DNA from: Bradyrhizobium betae
Lineage (GTDB): Bacteria; Pseudomonadota; Alphaproteobacteria; Rhizobiales; Xanthobacteraceae
Reading direction: 5' to 3'
DNA length: 64,000 bases
Assembly: GCF_004123905.1 (NCBI RefSeq)
Contig: NZ_MZXW01000042.1
Location: 1 to 64,000, forward strand
In this document: in pieces, positions 1 to 7,009 of the stretch
Layout: each line of letters opens with the position of its first letter
Position numbering within the stretch: position 1 is the stretch's first letter
Program-made: the position numbers and the translations under genes
The notes under the pieces: generated by a model
What the model saw: only the letters and a program-made list of their open reading frames with translations
Told to the model about the DNA's origin: nothing
Databases searched by the model: none

Positions 1-130
1 CGTCGCTGATCCATTACCGACACCTCGTTCCAGGGCATGGACGGCCTCCCGAATCGACCAATCCAGCCCAGTTTGATGTGTCAGCTATGTCTCCGAACAC
101 CTGTCAGTGATCTGTCCGGTCTAAACACTT

Positions 131-221
131 GACCGGGCGATCCAGTACGCCGAGACGGCAGTGATTGAGCCGATGGGCCGCGGCGTACTGGATGCCCCGC
201 TTTCGCGGGGCATGACAGCGG
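131..221. repeat. Palindromic intergenic repeat, family B, copy 1
   Basis: It begins TTGACCGGGCGATCCAGTA and ends with a 38-base block (GTACTGGATGCC, then the hairpin GCCCCGC-TTTC-GCGGGGC, then ATGAC) that is identical in the copy at 47235-47340. The inner GATCCAGTAC/GTACTGGAT arms are inverted. The left terminus found in the other copy (GTCATCGCCCGG) is absent here and replaced by unrelated sequence, so this copy looks truncated. Confidence 0.75.
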
Positions 222-251
222 AGGTTGGGGCTGCTTTCCGCAAGCCTCGTG

Positions 252-1442
252 CTAATAATTGATCCTCAGCCCCACACCGCCATGAATCGTGTTCCCCACC
301 GGCTGCGGGCCCAGCGTGCCGTTGGCGAACAGATCCACGATCCAGCCCTTCTGCACGCGGAAGCCGAGGCGGCCGCCATATTCGAACCAGCCCTGGTTGC
401 CCATGGTCGGCACCACCGTGCCGTCGCCGGTGACGGTGGCGACGATGCCGCTATGGCCAGCGAAGGACTGCACCCAGCCGCCATTGATATTGGTCTCGAT
501 GTTGCTGCCGAACAGATGCGTCCACTGCCCGCCGATCTTGACCAGGCTGGTGCGGTCGGTGCCGGTCGCAATATTGGCGTCGAATGGATTGAATGCGACC
601 GCGCCGTCCGAATAGCCGGAGACGCGCTGCCAGAGCTGCCAGACCTCGATGGACGCTGCGACCTCGTCGCGCGGTGACACGCGGCTCATCCAGCCGGCGC
701 GGCCGTAGACCGCGTAGTTCGAGGCGTTGGTCGAGCCCGTGACGCTGACCGGGCCGAGGCTGGTGTTGTAGCTGCGGGTGTAGCGCGCCTTCTCCCACGG
801 CGTCAGGATGGTGCCGATGTCGAAGAACGGGCGCGACGAGCCCCAGTCCGTGAAGTCGTAGCGCAGCGCGAAGGCGCCGATCGGCGCGCTGGTGATGTGA
901 TAGCCGCCCTCGTTGTATTGGGTGTAGGCGATGCCGGCGAGCAGCGACAGATTGTTGGTGAGCTCCTTGCGGCCGTGGATGCCGGCCGAGAACGAGCCGG
1001 CCGAGCCGAACGCGCTGATGCAGTCGCTGCAATTGACCTGCTCGTTGACGCCGAGCAGCACCGTGCCGAGCACTCGGTTGGTGATCATCTGGTTGAAGCG
1101 CTGGCCCGCGAGGCCGCCGATCGAATTGCCGCTGGAATCCGCGCCGGTCGGGCCCGTCGGTGGAGGCGGTGGATACGGGCTCGGCGAGGGCGACAGGTAG
1201 GGGCTCGGCGAAGGAGAGGGCGCTGGCGTGGGTGTCGGTGTCGGCGACGGCGAATAGGTCGGTGACGGGTAAGGCGATGGAGAATAGGTCGGCGACGGAT
1301 TGGGCGTCGGCCCACCGCACTCGGACTCGCACGTCGCCGCTTGGGCCGCGGTCGGACGGGCGTTGAAGGTAGCAAGCGCAAGCGCAGCCGTCGCGGTCAG
1401 TGCGACGGTGAGGACGACTCGCTTGAAGTGAAGTTTCGCCAT
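252..1442 (-). CDS. Surface-exposed outer-membrane beta-barrel (autotransporter-like) protein with Pro/Ser-rich stalk
   Basis: About 396 residues. A signal peptide (VVLTVALTATAALALATF) is followed by a low-complexity segment of PSPTYSPSP-type repeats at about residues 45-95. The remaining 300 residues alternate short hydrophobic/aromatic strands and turns, as in an autotransporter beta-domain, and end in a terminal aromatic (LRINY). The ATG at 1442 lies 2 bases after the stop of the upstream FecR-domain gene, so the two are probably one transcript; an ATG at 1457 overlapping that gene is an alternative start. Role inferred: a surface or adhesin-like barrel whose Pro-rich part spans or decorates the envelope. 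No passenger domain is recognisable, so 'autotransporter' describes the barrel only. Confidence 0.7.
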   Translation of the reverse strand: MAKLHFKRVVLTVALTATAALALATFNARPTAAQAATCESECGGPTPNPSPTYSPSPYPSPTYSPSPTPTPTPAPSPSPSPYLSPSPSPYPPPPPTGPTGADSSGNSIGGLAGQRFNQMITNRVLGTVLLGVNEQVNCSDCISAFGSAGSFSAGIHGRKELTNNLSLLAGIAYTQYNEGGYHITSAPIGAFALRYDFTDWGSSRPFFDIGTILTPWEKARYTRSYNTSLGPVSVTGSTNASNYAVYGRAGWMSRVSPRDEVAASIEVWQLWQRVSGYSDGAVAFNPFDANIATGTDRTSLVKIGGQWTHLFGSNIETNINGGWVQSFAGHSGIVATVTGDGTVVPTMGNQGWFEYGGRLGFRVQKGWIVDLFANGTLGPQPVGNTIHGGVGLRINY

Positions 1443-1444
1443 CG

Positions 1445-2140
1445 TCACCGCCCGCACAGCATGCCGTCGTCATGAACGGCGGGCGTGGCGGTCGGCGAGG
1501 CATCGGCATATTGGTTGACCGAGCACAGCCCGGCACTTGCGGCGCAGTTGGCGGCAAACGTCCAGGGCGGCGTATTGGTCTTGGTGATAGAGACCTTGCC
1601 GCCGGTCGAGGTGATCACGGCGGTGTCGCCGGGCTGGGTCAGCTGCACGCACTGGAAGCTCGTCGTGCAGACGCTGGCGGCACCGTCCTGAAGCACGACG
1701 ACGGAGCGTCCGCGCTGGGAGAGGATGTCGAGCGTGGTGCCACGCACGCCGATGGTTGCGAGCGGCGTCGTGATCTTGTAGGCGGCCTTCTCGGAATGTC
1801 CGGTGACGAAACGGAATGCGCCTGTGGTCATGCGGATCGCGACGTCGCGATAGCTGTGCTCGTCGTTGAAGACGGTGCGGTCGAGCTTCAGCGTGGCGCC
1901 GGGGCCGAGCGACAGGTTGGTGCTGTCGGCCATGACGAAGCGCGCCGCGCTGTCGGCGCCGGTGCGCACGGTCTCGTCGCGCAGCATGCTGTCGCCGACA
2001 TTGATCGGCGTGGTGGTCGCGGCCACGCGCGCCACGTCGTTCTGGATCAATACGGCTTCGCCGACGCGTGTCTGCGCCTGCGCGCCTGCACACAATGCGG
2101 TCGACAACAGAGTTGGGAAGAGCCAGAAACGCAAATTCAT
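1445..2140 (-). CDS. Secreted FecR-domain protein
   Basis: 231 residues with a signal peptide ending AGAQAQ. The central part carries the FecR-domain pattern: VGEAVLIQNDV near the N-terminus, then the strand pairs RTGADSAARFVMADSTNLSLGPGATLKLD and TPLATIGVRGTTLDI. This is a periplasmic beta-helix-like fold used in sigma-factor signalling by true FecR proteins. There is no cytoplasmic or transmembrane FecR N-terminus and no adjacent ECF sigma factor, so a classical iron-signalling role is unlikely. Four cysteines in the last 80 residues could form disulfides. It lies directly upstream of the beta-barrel gene, suggesting the two proteins work together at the cell surface. Confidence 0.8.
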   Translation of the reverse strand: MNLRFWLFPTLLSTALCAGAQAQTRVGEAVLIQNDVARVAATTTPINVGDSMLRDETVRTGADSAARFVMADSTNLSLGPGATLKLDRTVFNDEHSYRDVAIRMTTGAFRFVTGHSEKAAYKITTPLATIGVRGTTLDILSQRGRSVVVLQDGAASVCTTSFQCVQLTQPGDTAVITSTGGKVSITKTNTPPWTFAANCAASAGLCSVNQYADASPTATPAVHDDGMLCGR

Positions 2141-2220
2141 GTCGCAACCGATCGATGTGTCCCTGATCGCGCACGCTTCTGATGTGGTGAATTTATCACA
2201 AGCGGTGCGGTACGTGCGCT

Positions 2221-3612
2221 ATGCTTAGTGACAGTTGCGGCAGAATGCGTTCAATGAAAAGTACCGTCTTTGTTTTTCTCCGCGGTGAAGCCAATTTGCC
2301 ACGCAAAATAGCCCCACAGCAGTCGCTCGAATTGCCTGCGGTTCCGAAGGTGTCGCGGAGCGCAGTGATTGCTGTCGCAATCTTCCTGATCGCGCATCTG
2401 GCGCTGCTGATCGGTCTCACCACGCCGGAGAAGTTCGTCTTCGACGAGGTGCATTATGTGCCGGCGGCGCGGCAGATGCTGTCGCCATCGATGTCGCAGC
2501 CAATGCTCAATCCGATGCATCCCCCACTGGCCAAGGAGCTGATCGCGACATCGATCGTGGCCTTCGGCGACAACGCGCTCGGCTGGCGCTATCCGGCAAC
2601 GCTGTTCGGCGCGCTCGCGATCGTCGCGATCTATCTGTGCGGGCTTGCGCTGTTCGCCGCGCAAGGGCCCGCGATCGCGGCGGCGCTGATCGCTGCGTTC
2701 AACCAGATGCTATACGTGCAGGCGCGCATCGCGATGCTCGACATCTTTGCGCTGGGCTTTGGCCTGCTCGCGATTGCCGCCTTCATGCATGGATTTCGGA
2801 AACAACGCCCGCATGCGTTGTTCGCGCTCGCGGGAGCGCTATTCGGTCTCGCCGCGGCCTGCAAATGGAGCGGCCTGTTTCCACTGGGAGTTTGCATCGC
2901 CATCGTCGCGTTGATCCGCCTGATGCAGGGCTGGCGCACGCTATTCGCCGACGCGAAGCCGGACGATTGGTATCGGCCGGATCTCTGGCCCGACCTTCGC
3001 GCGGCTCATGTCGCGCTGTGCTTTGCCGTGCTGCCGGCGCTGACATACCTCGCCAGCTTCGTTCCGCTCTATGGATTGTCGCTGCCGGATCTGATCGAGG
3101 CGCAGCGCCGGATCTTTGCCGACAACACGACGACTGCGATCGCCGGCCATACCTATATGAGCTCGTGGCCGTCCTGGCCGCTGCTCGCGCGTCCGGTGTG
3201 GTTCCTGTTCGACAAAATTGCGGAGGACAACGTCTCGGCGGTCGTCTTCCTCGGCAATCCGCTGGTCGCGTGGCCGGCGCTGCTCGCGCTCGCCGTGGTG
3301 CTGCGCGACGTCGTCGTCGCGCGCCGCTGGGATGCGTTCCTGATCGGGGCGTTCTATTTCGGCTCGTGGCTCGCCTGGGCCCTGCTGCCGCGCACGCTTG
3401 GCTTCATCTATTACTATCTGCCGGCCGCAACCGTTGCGTCGCTTGCGCTGGTCTATGTGCTGCGACGAGCGGGGCTGCCGCGCTGGCTGCTGTGGGCCTA
3501 TGTCGGCTTGGCTGCGATCGGCTTCGCGCTGATGCTGCCGATCTCGGCAGCCTTCATCGGCGTGTCGATGCAGAATTTCAACCGGCTGATGCTGTTCCAG
3601 AGCTGGATATGA
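2221..3612 (+). CDS. PMT-family (GT-C) phospholipid-carrier-dependent glycosyltransferase
   Basis: Up to 463 residues with about ten hydrophobic segments. After the first membrane segment comes FVFDEVHYVPAARQ, matching the conserved acidic motif in the first periplasmic loop of protein O-mannosyltransferases and ArnT-like enzymes, followed by HPPLAKELIA, also typical of the PMT core. Such enzymes move a sugar from a polyprenyl-phosphate carrier to a protein or lipid on the periplasmic face. The acceptor cannot be told from sequence. The start is uncertain: ATGs at 2221, 2245 and 2254 are in frame and none has a clear Shine-Dalgarno; the last would still keep the whole membrane region. It stands alone, facing the convergent OmpA gene. 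Confidence 0.82.
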   Translation: MLSDSCGRMRSMKSTVFVFLRGEANLPRKIAPQQSLELPAVPKVSRSAVIAVAIFLIAHLALLIGLTTPEKFVFDEVHYVPAARQMLSPSMSQPMLNPMHPPLAKELIATSIVAFGDNALGWRYPATLFGALAIVAIYLCGLALFAAQGPAIAAALIAAFNQMLYVQARIAMLDIFALGFGLLAIAAFMHGFRKQRPHALFALAGALFGLAAACKWSGLFPLGVCIAIVALIRLMQGWRTLFADAKPDDWYRPDLWPDLRAAHVALCFAVLPALTYLASFVPLYGLSLPDLIEAQRRIFADNTTTAIAGHTYMSSWPSWPLLARPVWFLFDKIAEDNVSAVVFLGNPLVAWPALLALAVVLRDVVVARRWDAFLIGAFYFGSWLAWALLPRTLGFIYYYLPAATVASLALVYVLRRAGLPRWLLWAYVGLAAIGFALMLPISAAFIGVSMQNFNRLMLFQSWI

Positions 3613-3615
3613 CAT

Positions 3616-3645
3616 CGCCGCCTGCCGAGGGAGCGGCAGGCGGCG
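3616..3645. terminator. Hairpin between convergent genes
   Basis: The arms CGCCGCCTGCC and GGCAGGCGGCG form a perfect 11-bp stem with an 8-base loop, 3 bases after the PMT gene stop and 27 bases before the OmpA gene stop. There is no T-run on either side, so it is a candidate bidirectional terminator or mRNA end-protecting hairpin rather than a canonical intrinsic terminator. Confidence 0.55.
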
Positions 3646-3671
3646 TGTGTCGTATGGCGATCACGCGAAGA

Positions 3672-4313
3672 TCATTTCGACGCGGTCCTGGTGTCCATGT
3701 TCACGACCTGGACGCGGCGGTTGATCGGGTCGGCGCCGTTGGCGGTGTCCTTCAGCTTGGTCTTGCCGTAGCCGACCGTGACGAGATCGGTGCCGGTGAG
3801 ACCGTAGTTCTGCACCAGGTACTTCTTGATGGTGTCGGCGCGACGCTCGGAGAGGCCTTGGTTGTACTCTTCGGTGCCGACCGCATCGGTGTGGCCGGCG
3901 ACCACGAAGGTCGAGCCCTTCAGCGCCGGATCGGACAGCGCCTTGCCGAGCGCCTGCACCGACGATACCGAGGTCTTGGCGATGTCGGCCGAGTTGTAGT
4001 CGAACTGGATCTCCAGATCGATCTTCGGCTTGGTCGCAGCTAACTCGGCGATCTGCTCGCGCTCGCCCATCGAGAGCGACCGGGTCGAGCGGTTACGCAC
4101 GGTGTTCAGGAACGTCGCCTCCTTGGCCTGCGCGGTCGGATCGGCCTGCGGACCGACGGACAGGCCCCGAGTCGCGGGCTTCGGCTTCAGCGCGTCCAGG
4201 ATCTGGCCTGCGGAGACATTGTTGTCGCCGGCCAAGGCCAAGCTCGCCGTCATCGACAGCGCGGCCGTCAGAGTAATCGCCTTCAGTGCAAAGAACTTAT
4301 TGAAACGGGTCAT
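3672..4313 (-). CDS. OmpA-family peptidoglycan-binding outer-membrane protein
   Basis: 213 residues from the ATG at 4313. A signal peptide (ITLTAALSMTASLALA) is followed by a short linker containing GQILDALKPKP and then an OmpA C-terminal domain over roughly the last 110 residues, with IQFDYNSADI, the core GHTDAVGTEEYN, LSERRADTIKKYL and NRRVQV. The Asp and Arg of that core contact meso-diaminopimelate in this family. GAGG lies only 2 bases from the ATG at 4319 but 8 bases from the one at 4313, which decides for the latter. No N-terminal beta-barrel is present, so it is a periplasmic or lattice-tethering type. It is divergent from a caspase-like gene; both promoters carry GTGA-N6-TCAC sites. 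Confidence 0.88.
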   Translation of the reverse strand: MTRFNKFFALKAITLTAALSMTASLALAGDNNVSAGQILDALKPKPATRGLSVGPQADPTAQAKEATFLNTVRNRSTRSLSMGEREQIAELAATKPKIDLEIQFDYNSADIAKTSVSSVQALGKALSDPALKGSTFVVAGHTDAVGTEEYNQGLSERRADTIKKYLVQNYGLTGTDLVTVGYGKTKLKDTANGADPINRRVQVVNMDTRTASK

Positions 4314-4384
4314 TGTCATATCCTCGCTGTTACGCCTGATGGCGATTTGATGCTGCGAGCCTAGGGCAGGTTCAAAGGCCCTGA

Positions 4385-4400
4385 TGTGATCCTGGTCACG
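4385..4400. promoter_or_regulatory. Crp/Fnr-type palindrome upstream of the OmpA gene
   Basis: TGTGATCCTGGTCACG has the GTGA-N6-TCAC form bound by Crp/Fnr superfamily regulators. It lies about 72 bases upstream of the OmpA-family start. The second site, at 4547-4560, matches it at 12 of 14 core positions. Confidence 0.5.
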
Positions 4401-4546
4401 GTGGCGACGGTGGTGACTGGGCTCAATCCAGCGCATTTCGCCGCGGTTTGGCCGCCCAGCCGGCCCGTAGGGCTTCAGCAGGGATGTGGCCGAATCGGTA
4501 TCGTCGAGTCTTTTTTGCGGCCAGTTCGATCTGCCGCGATCCCAAC

Positions 4547-4560
4547 GTGATCTAGATCAC
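4547..4560. promoter_or_regulatory. Crp/Fnr-type perfect palindrome upstream of the caspase-like gene
   Basis: GTGATCTAGATCAC is a perfect 14-base palindrome with GTGA-N6-TCAC half-sites, 65 bases before the ATG at 4626. It resembles Crp sites and, with a G in place of the outer T, the FixK/Fnr box TTGAT-N4-ATCAA. Which family member binds cannot be decided from the site alone. Confidence 0.55.
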
Positions 4561-4625
4561 ATTCAGTGTCTGTGGAGGAGATCACACTGGGCGCATCGGT
4601 GGTTCTGGATCCGGGGAGAAAGACC

Positions 4626-6011
4626 ATGCGTTTCCTGCTCGCGGCCATGTCCCTCGCGGCCTTCGTCTTCAGCGGCAACGCGGCGCTCGCCGACAAGCGC
4701 GTCGCCTTCGTGGTCGGCAACGCTGCCTACAAGAATGTCCCGCAGCTCCCGAATCCCGCGATCGACGCCAAATCGATGGCGCGGGTGCTGCGCAATGTCG
4801 GCTTCGATGTGGTCGAGGGTGCGAACCTCACCCGCGACGCCATGACGGCGAAGCTGCTCGAATTCGGCAAGAAGAGCGAAGGTGCCGACGTGGCGCTGTT
4901 CTTTTATGCCGGCCACGGCATCGCGGTGAACGGCACCAACTATCTGCTGCCTGTGGACGCCGATCTTAAATCCGAGATGGACGTCAAGCTGGGCGCGGCG
5001 ATCAATGTCGATCTCACGCTCGAGCAGACCATGGCGGATGCCAAGGTGAAGCTCGTGTTCCTCGATGCCTGCCGCGACAATCCCTTCGCCGCAAAAATCC
5101 GTTCGGCCAAGGCGACGCGGTCCGTCAACGTCGCAAGCGGCCTTGCCGAGATGAAGTCGGGCGAGGGCACGCTGATCGCGTTCGCGACCGGTCCCGGCCA
5201 GACCGCGCTCGACGGCGAGGCCGGCACCAACAGCCCGTTTACCCGCGCCCTCCTTGCCAACATCGCGTCTCCCGGCCTCGAGATCCAGCAGGCGATGACC
5301 AAGGTCCGGGCCCAGGTCAATGACGAGACCAACAAGGCGCAGCTGCCTTGGGGCCACACCAATCTGACCGGCACGGTCTATCTCAATCCGTCCGCCGCGC
5401 CGGCGCCGGATGCCGCGGGACCTGCGACCTTTGCCCAGGCCGGCGAAGTCGAGCTCGAGTTCTGGCGCTCGATCAAGGACACCAACAAGGTCGAGGAGCT
5501 CAACGCCTACCTCACCAACTATCCGAACGGCACCTTCAAGCCGCTGGCGCTCGCCCGCATTGCCGCGCTCCAGGACGGGCCCTCGACGACGACGCGCAAT
5601 CTCACCGGCGGAGTCGATCCCGCCACTTTCACGGACGCGGCCGACCAGGTCTCCGAGGACCAGATTGGCCTCGACAAGAACCAGCGCCGCGATGTGCAGC
5701 GCCGCCTCACCGGCCTCGGCTTCGATATCAAGGCGACCGGCAAGTTCGACGAGGAGACCCGCTCCGTGATGAAGCGCTGGCAGGCGGCGCGCGGCTATCC
5801 CGCGACCGGCTATCTCAACAAGCTCCAGCACAAGGCAATGCAGTCCGAGATCGTCTCCAGCCGCATTGCCACCTCTGACGAGCCCGAGGACGAACCCGCG
5901 CGCCGCCGCTCCTCCGGCGGTGGCCGCCGCGCTCACGGTGGTGGCGGCGGTATGGCCGGGCCCGGCGCGGTGTTCGGTCACATGATGGGCGGACTGTTTG
6001 GCCGCCGCTGA
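4626..6011 (+). CDS. Secreted caspase-fold (C14) protein with C-terminal peptidoglycan-binding domain
   Basis: 461 residues from the ATG at 4626, preceded by GGGGAGAAAGACC; an upstream in-frame start would place extra residues before the signal peptide. A signal peptide ends near residue 22 (AALA-DKRVAFVVGNAAY). The caspase p20-like domain spans about 23-250, with the catalytic dyad visible as His97 (YAGHGI) and Cys149 (LDACRDNPF). A region typical of the linker in such proteins (VELEFWRSIKDTNKVEELNAYL) follows, then a peptidoglycan-binding-like domain at about 350-415 (QRRLTGLGFD...GYLNKLQ), and finally an Arg/Gly-rich tail. Active-site residues are intact, so a periplasmic peptidase is plausible; its substrate is unknown. 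Confidence 0.85.
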   Translation: MRFLLAAMSLAAFVFSGNAALADKRVAFVVGNAAYKNVPQLPNPAIDAKSMARVLRNVGFDVVEGANLTRDAMTAKLLEFGKKSEGADVALFFYAGHGIAVNGTNYLLPVDADLKSEMDVKLGAAINVDLTLEQTMADAKVKLVFLDACRDNPFAAKIRSAKATRSVNVASGLAEMKSGEGTLIAFATGPGQTALDGEAGTNSPFTRALLANIASPGLEIQQAMTKVRAQVNDETNKAQLPWGHTNLTGTVYLNPSAAPAPDAAGPATFAQAGEVELEFWRSIKDTNKVEELNAYLTNYPNGTFKPLALARIAALQDGPSTTTRNLTGGVDPATFTDAADQVSEDQIGLDKNQRRDVQRRLTGLGFDIKATGKFDEETRSVMKRWQAARGYPATGYLNKLQHKAMQSEIVSSRIATSDEPEDEPARRRSSGGGRRAHGGGGGMAGPGAVFGHMMGGLFGRR

Positions 6012-6029
6012 AATCGGAACCATCGCAAA

Positions 6030-6060
6030 CGATGAGGCGGTCGTTGGGGCCGCCTCATCG
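6030..6060 (+). terminator. Hairpin after the caspase-like gene
   Basis: CGATGAGGCGG and CCGCCTCATCG form a perfect 11-bp stem with a 9-base loop, 18 bases after the stop codon at 6011. Only a short CTTC follows, so termination without a U-tract is uncertain. Confidence 0.55.
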
Positions 6061-6196
6061 CTTCAGAAACCAATGCACATCGATCGTCGCAAAGCCGTCG
6101 CCGCATGGCCTGCCTGCGAACAAGCTTTCGGCCAGATGCGCGCCTAGCAGGAGTTCTCGCCACCAATCGTAGACAAGGGGAGCCGAGTTCCGTCCA

Positions 6197-6517
6197 GTGC
6201 CGAGGCCAAGTGACTATCAGCGTGAGTTCTATCGCAATGGCCCGCCGGATCGGACCGTCTCTCTGAACGCCATGCCCATCTATATCGGCGCGGCGATGAT
6301 CGCTGTGGCGATCCTGCTGTCGACGCTGATCACGGGGCTGACCTCCCGCTATGTCGGCCTCGACGGGCCGACCGACGAGAACATGTGGCTGGTCGACCGT
6401 CTCACCGGCAGCGTCTATCGCTGCCAGTCCGAGGGGCGCGGCAAGGCCTCGTGCGAGCCTGATGTCGCCACCGGCAGTGTTGGCGACCGGCCCAAGGCAC
6501 CGAAGGACGGCCGCTAG
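6197..6517 (+). CDS. Small single-pass membrane protein, unknown function
   Basis: Up to 106 residues from a GTG at 6197. A charged N-terminus precedes one hydrophobic span (IYIGAAMIAVAILLSTLITGL), then a polar C-terminal half with two cysteines (YRCQSEGRGKASCEPD). No domain is recognised. There is no convincing Shine-Dalgarno next to the GTG, so the start is tentative; internal ATGs at about 6271 and 6295 would truncate the protein before or into the membrane span. Codon use matches the neighbours. Confidence 0.55.
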   Translation: MPRPSDYQREFYRNGPPDRTVSLNAMPIYIGAAMIAVAILLSTLITGLTSRYVGLDGPTDENMWLVDRLTGSVYRCQSEGRGKASCEPDVATGSVGDRPKAPKDGR

Positions 6518-6637
6518 GCTCATCCGCTTCGCACCGCAGCAAGAAAAATTTCTTCTCCGCGAAACATTCTCTCTGGAAAAACGTACTAACGCATACCGGC
6601 ATGGCGCCGGTTTGGTTTTTACGGAGGAGACTTTTCG

Positions 6638-6892
6638 ATGAAGATCTTGCTCACGGCCGCAGCCTTTGTCGCGTTCACCCTTTCGCTGTCCCCTGCATCC
6701 GCCGCGATGATGGCGTGCACCAAGGACAACATGATGAAATCCGCTGCCATGATGGGCGGAACGGCCGACACGCCGGCCAAGGTCGCGGCCAACAAGGAAA
6801 TGGCCATGGCCAACACCGACATGAGCAACGGCAAGATGAAGAGCGCCTGCATGCACTACATGAAGTCGCAAAAGGCCATGTCGATGAAGTAG
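6638..6892 (+). CDS. Small methionine-rich periplasmic protein
   Basis: 84 residues. A clear signal peptide (MKILLTAAAFVAFTLSLSPASA) precedes a mature part of about 62 residues in which 14 are methionine, many as MM pairs, with Cys at two places (MACTK and SACMHYM). GGAGG sits at 6622-6626, 11 bases before the ATG. Methionine and cysteine enrichment in a secreted protein suggests soft-metal (copper or silver) binding, but the spacing does not match a family I can name. A strong terminator follows, so it is monocistronic and probably well expressed. Confidence 0.75.
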   Translation: MKILLTAAAFVAFTLSLSPASAAMMACTKDNMMKSAAMMGGTADTPAKVAANKEMAMANTDMSNGKMKSACMHYMKSQKAMSMK

Positions 6893-6913
6893 GCGCGCGG
6901 CGCCCATCATCCG

Positions 6914-6953
6914 GCCGCGCTGTCAGCAGCTGGCAGCGCGGCTTTTTCTTTTG
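6914..6953 (+). terminator. Rho-independent terminator
   Basis: GCCGCGCTG (6914-6922) pairs perfectly with CAGCGCGGC (6934-6942), and the loop CAGC/GCTG extends the pairing further. TTTTTCTTTTGTT follows. It lies 21 bases after the methionine-rich gene. Confidence 0.88.
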
Positions 6954-7009
6954 TTGTCTCCGGTCCGCTTCTTTCTCCCGACGCGAATCCCGCTACATTG
7001 CATTCCGCA

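Noticed and set aside
451..1557. Long open frames overlapping the beta-barrel gene on the same strand
   Set aside because: They translate into Arg/Pro/Ala-rich sequence typical of a high-GC gene read in the wrong frame. The real gene has a signal peptide and barrel pattern.
2637..4043. A 468-codon open frame overlapping the PMT gene and the OmpA gene
   Set aside because: It overlaps two well supported genes in other frames or strands, and its product lacks any membrane or domain pattern.
4547..4560. Calling the palindrome a FixK2 box outright
   Set aside because: The outer bases are G and C instead of T and A, so it matches the Crp form at least as well. I left the regulator open.
4563..6023. 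A minus-strand open frame across the caspase-like gene
   Set aside because: It mirrors the real gene; the caspase and peptidoglycan-binding motifs are only on the plus strand.
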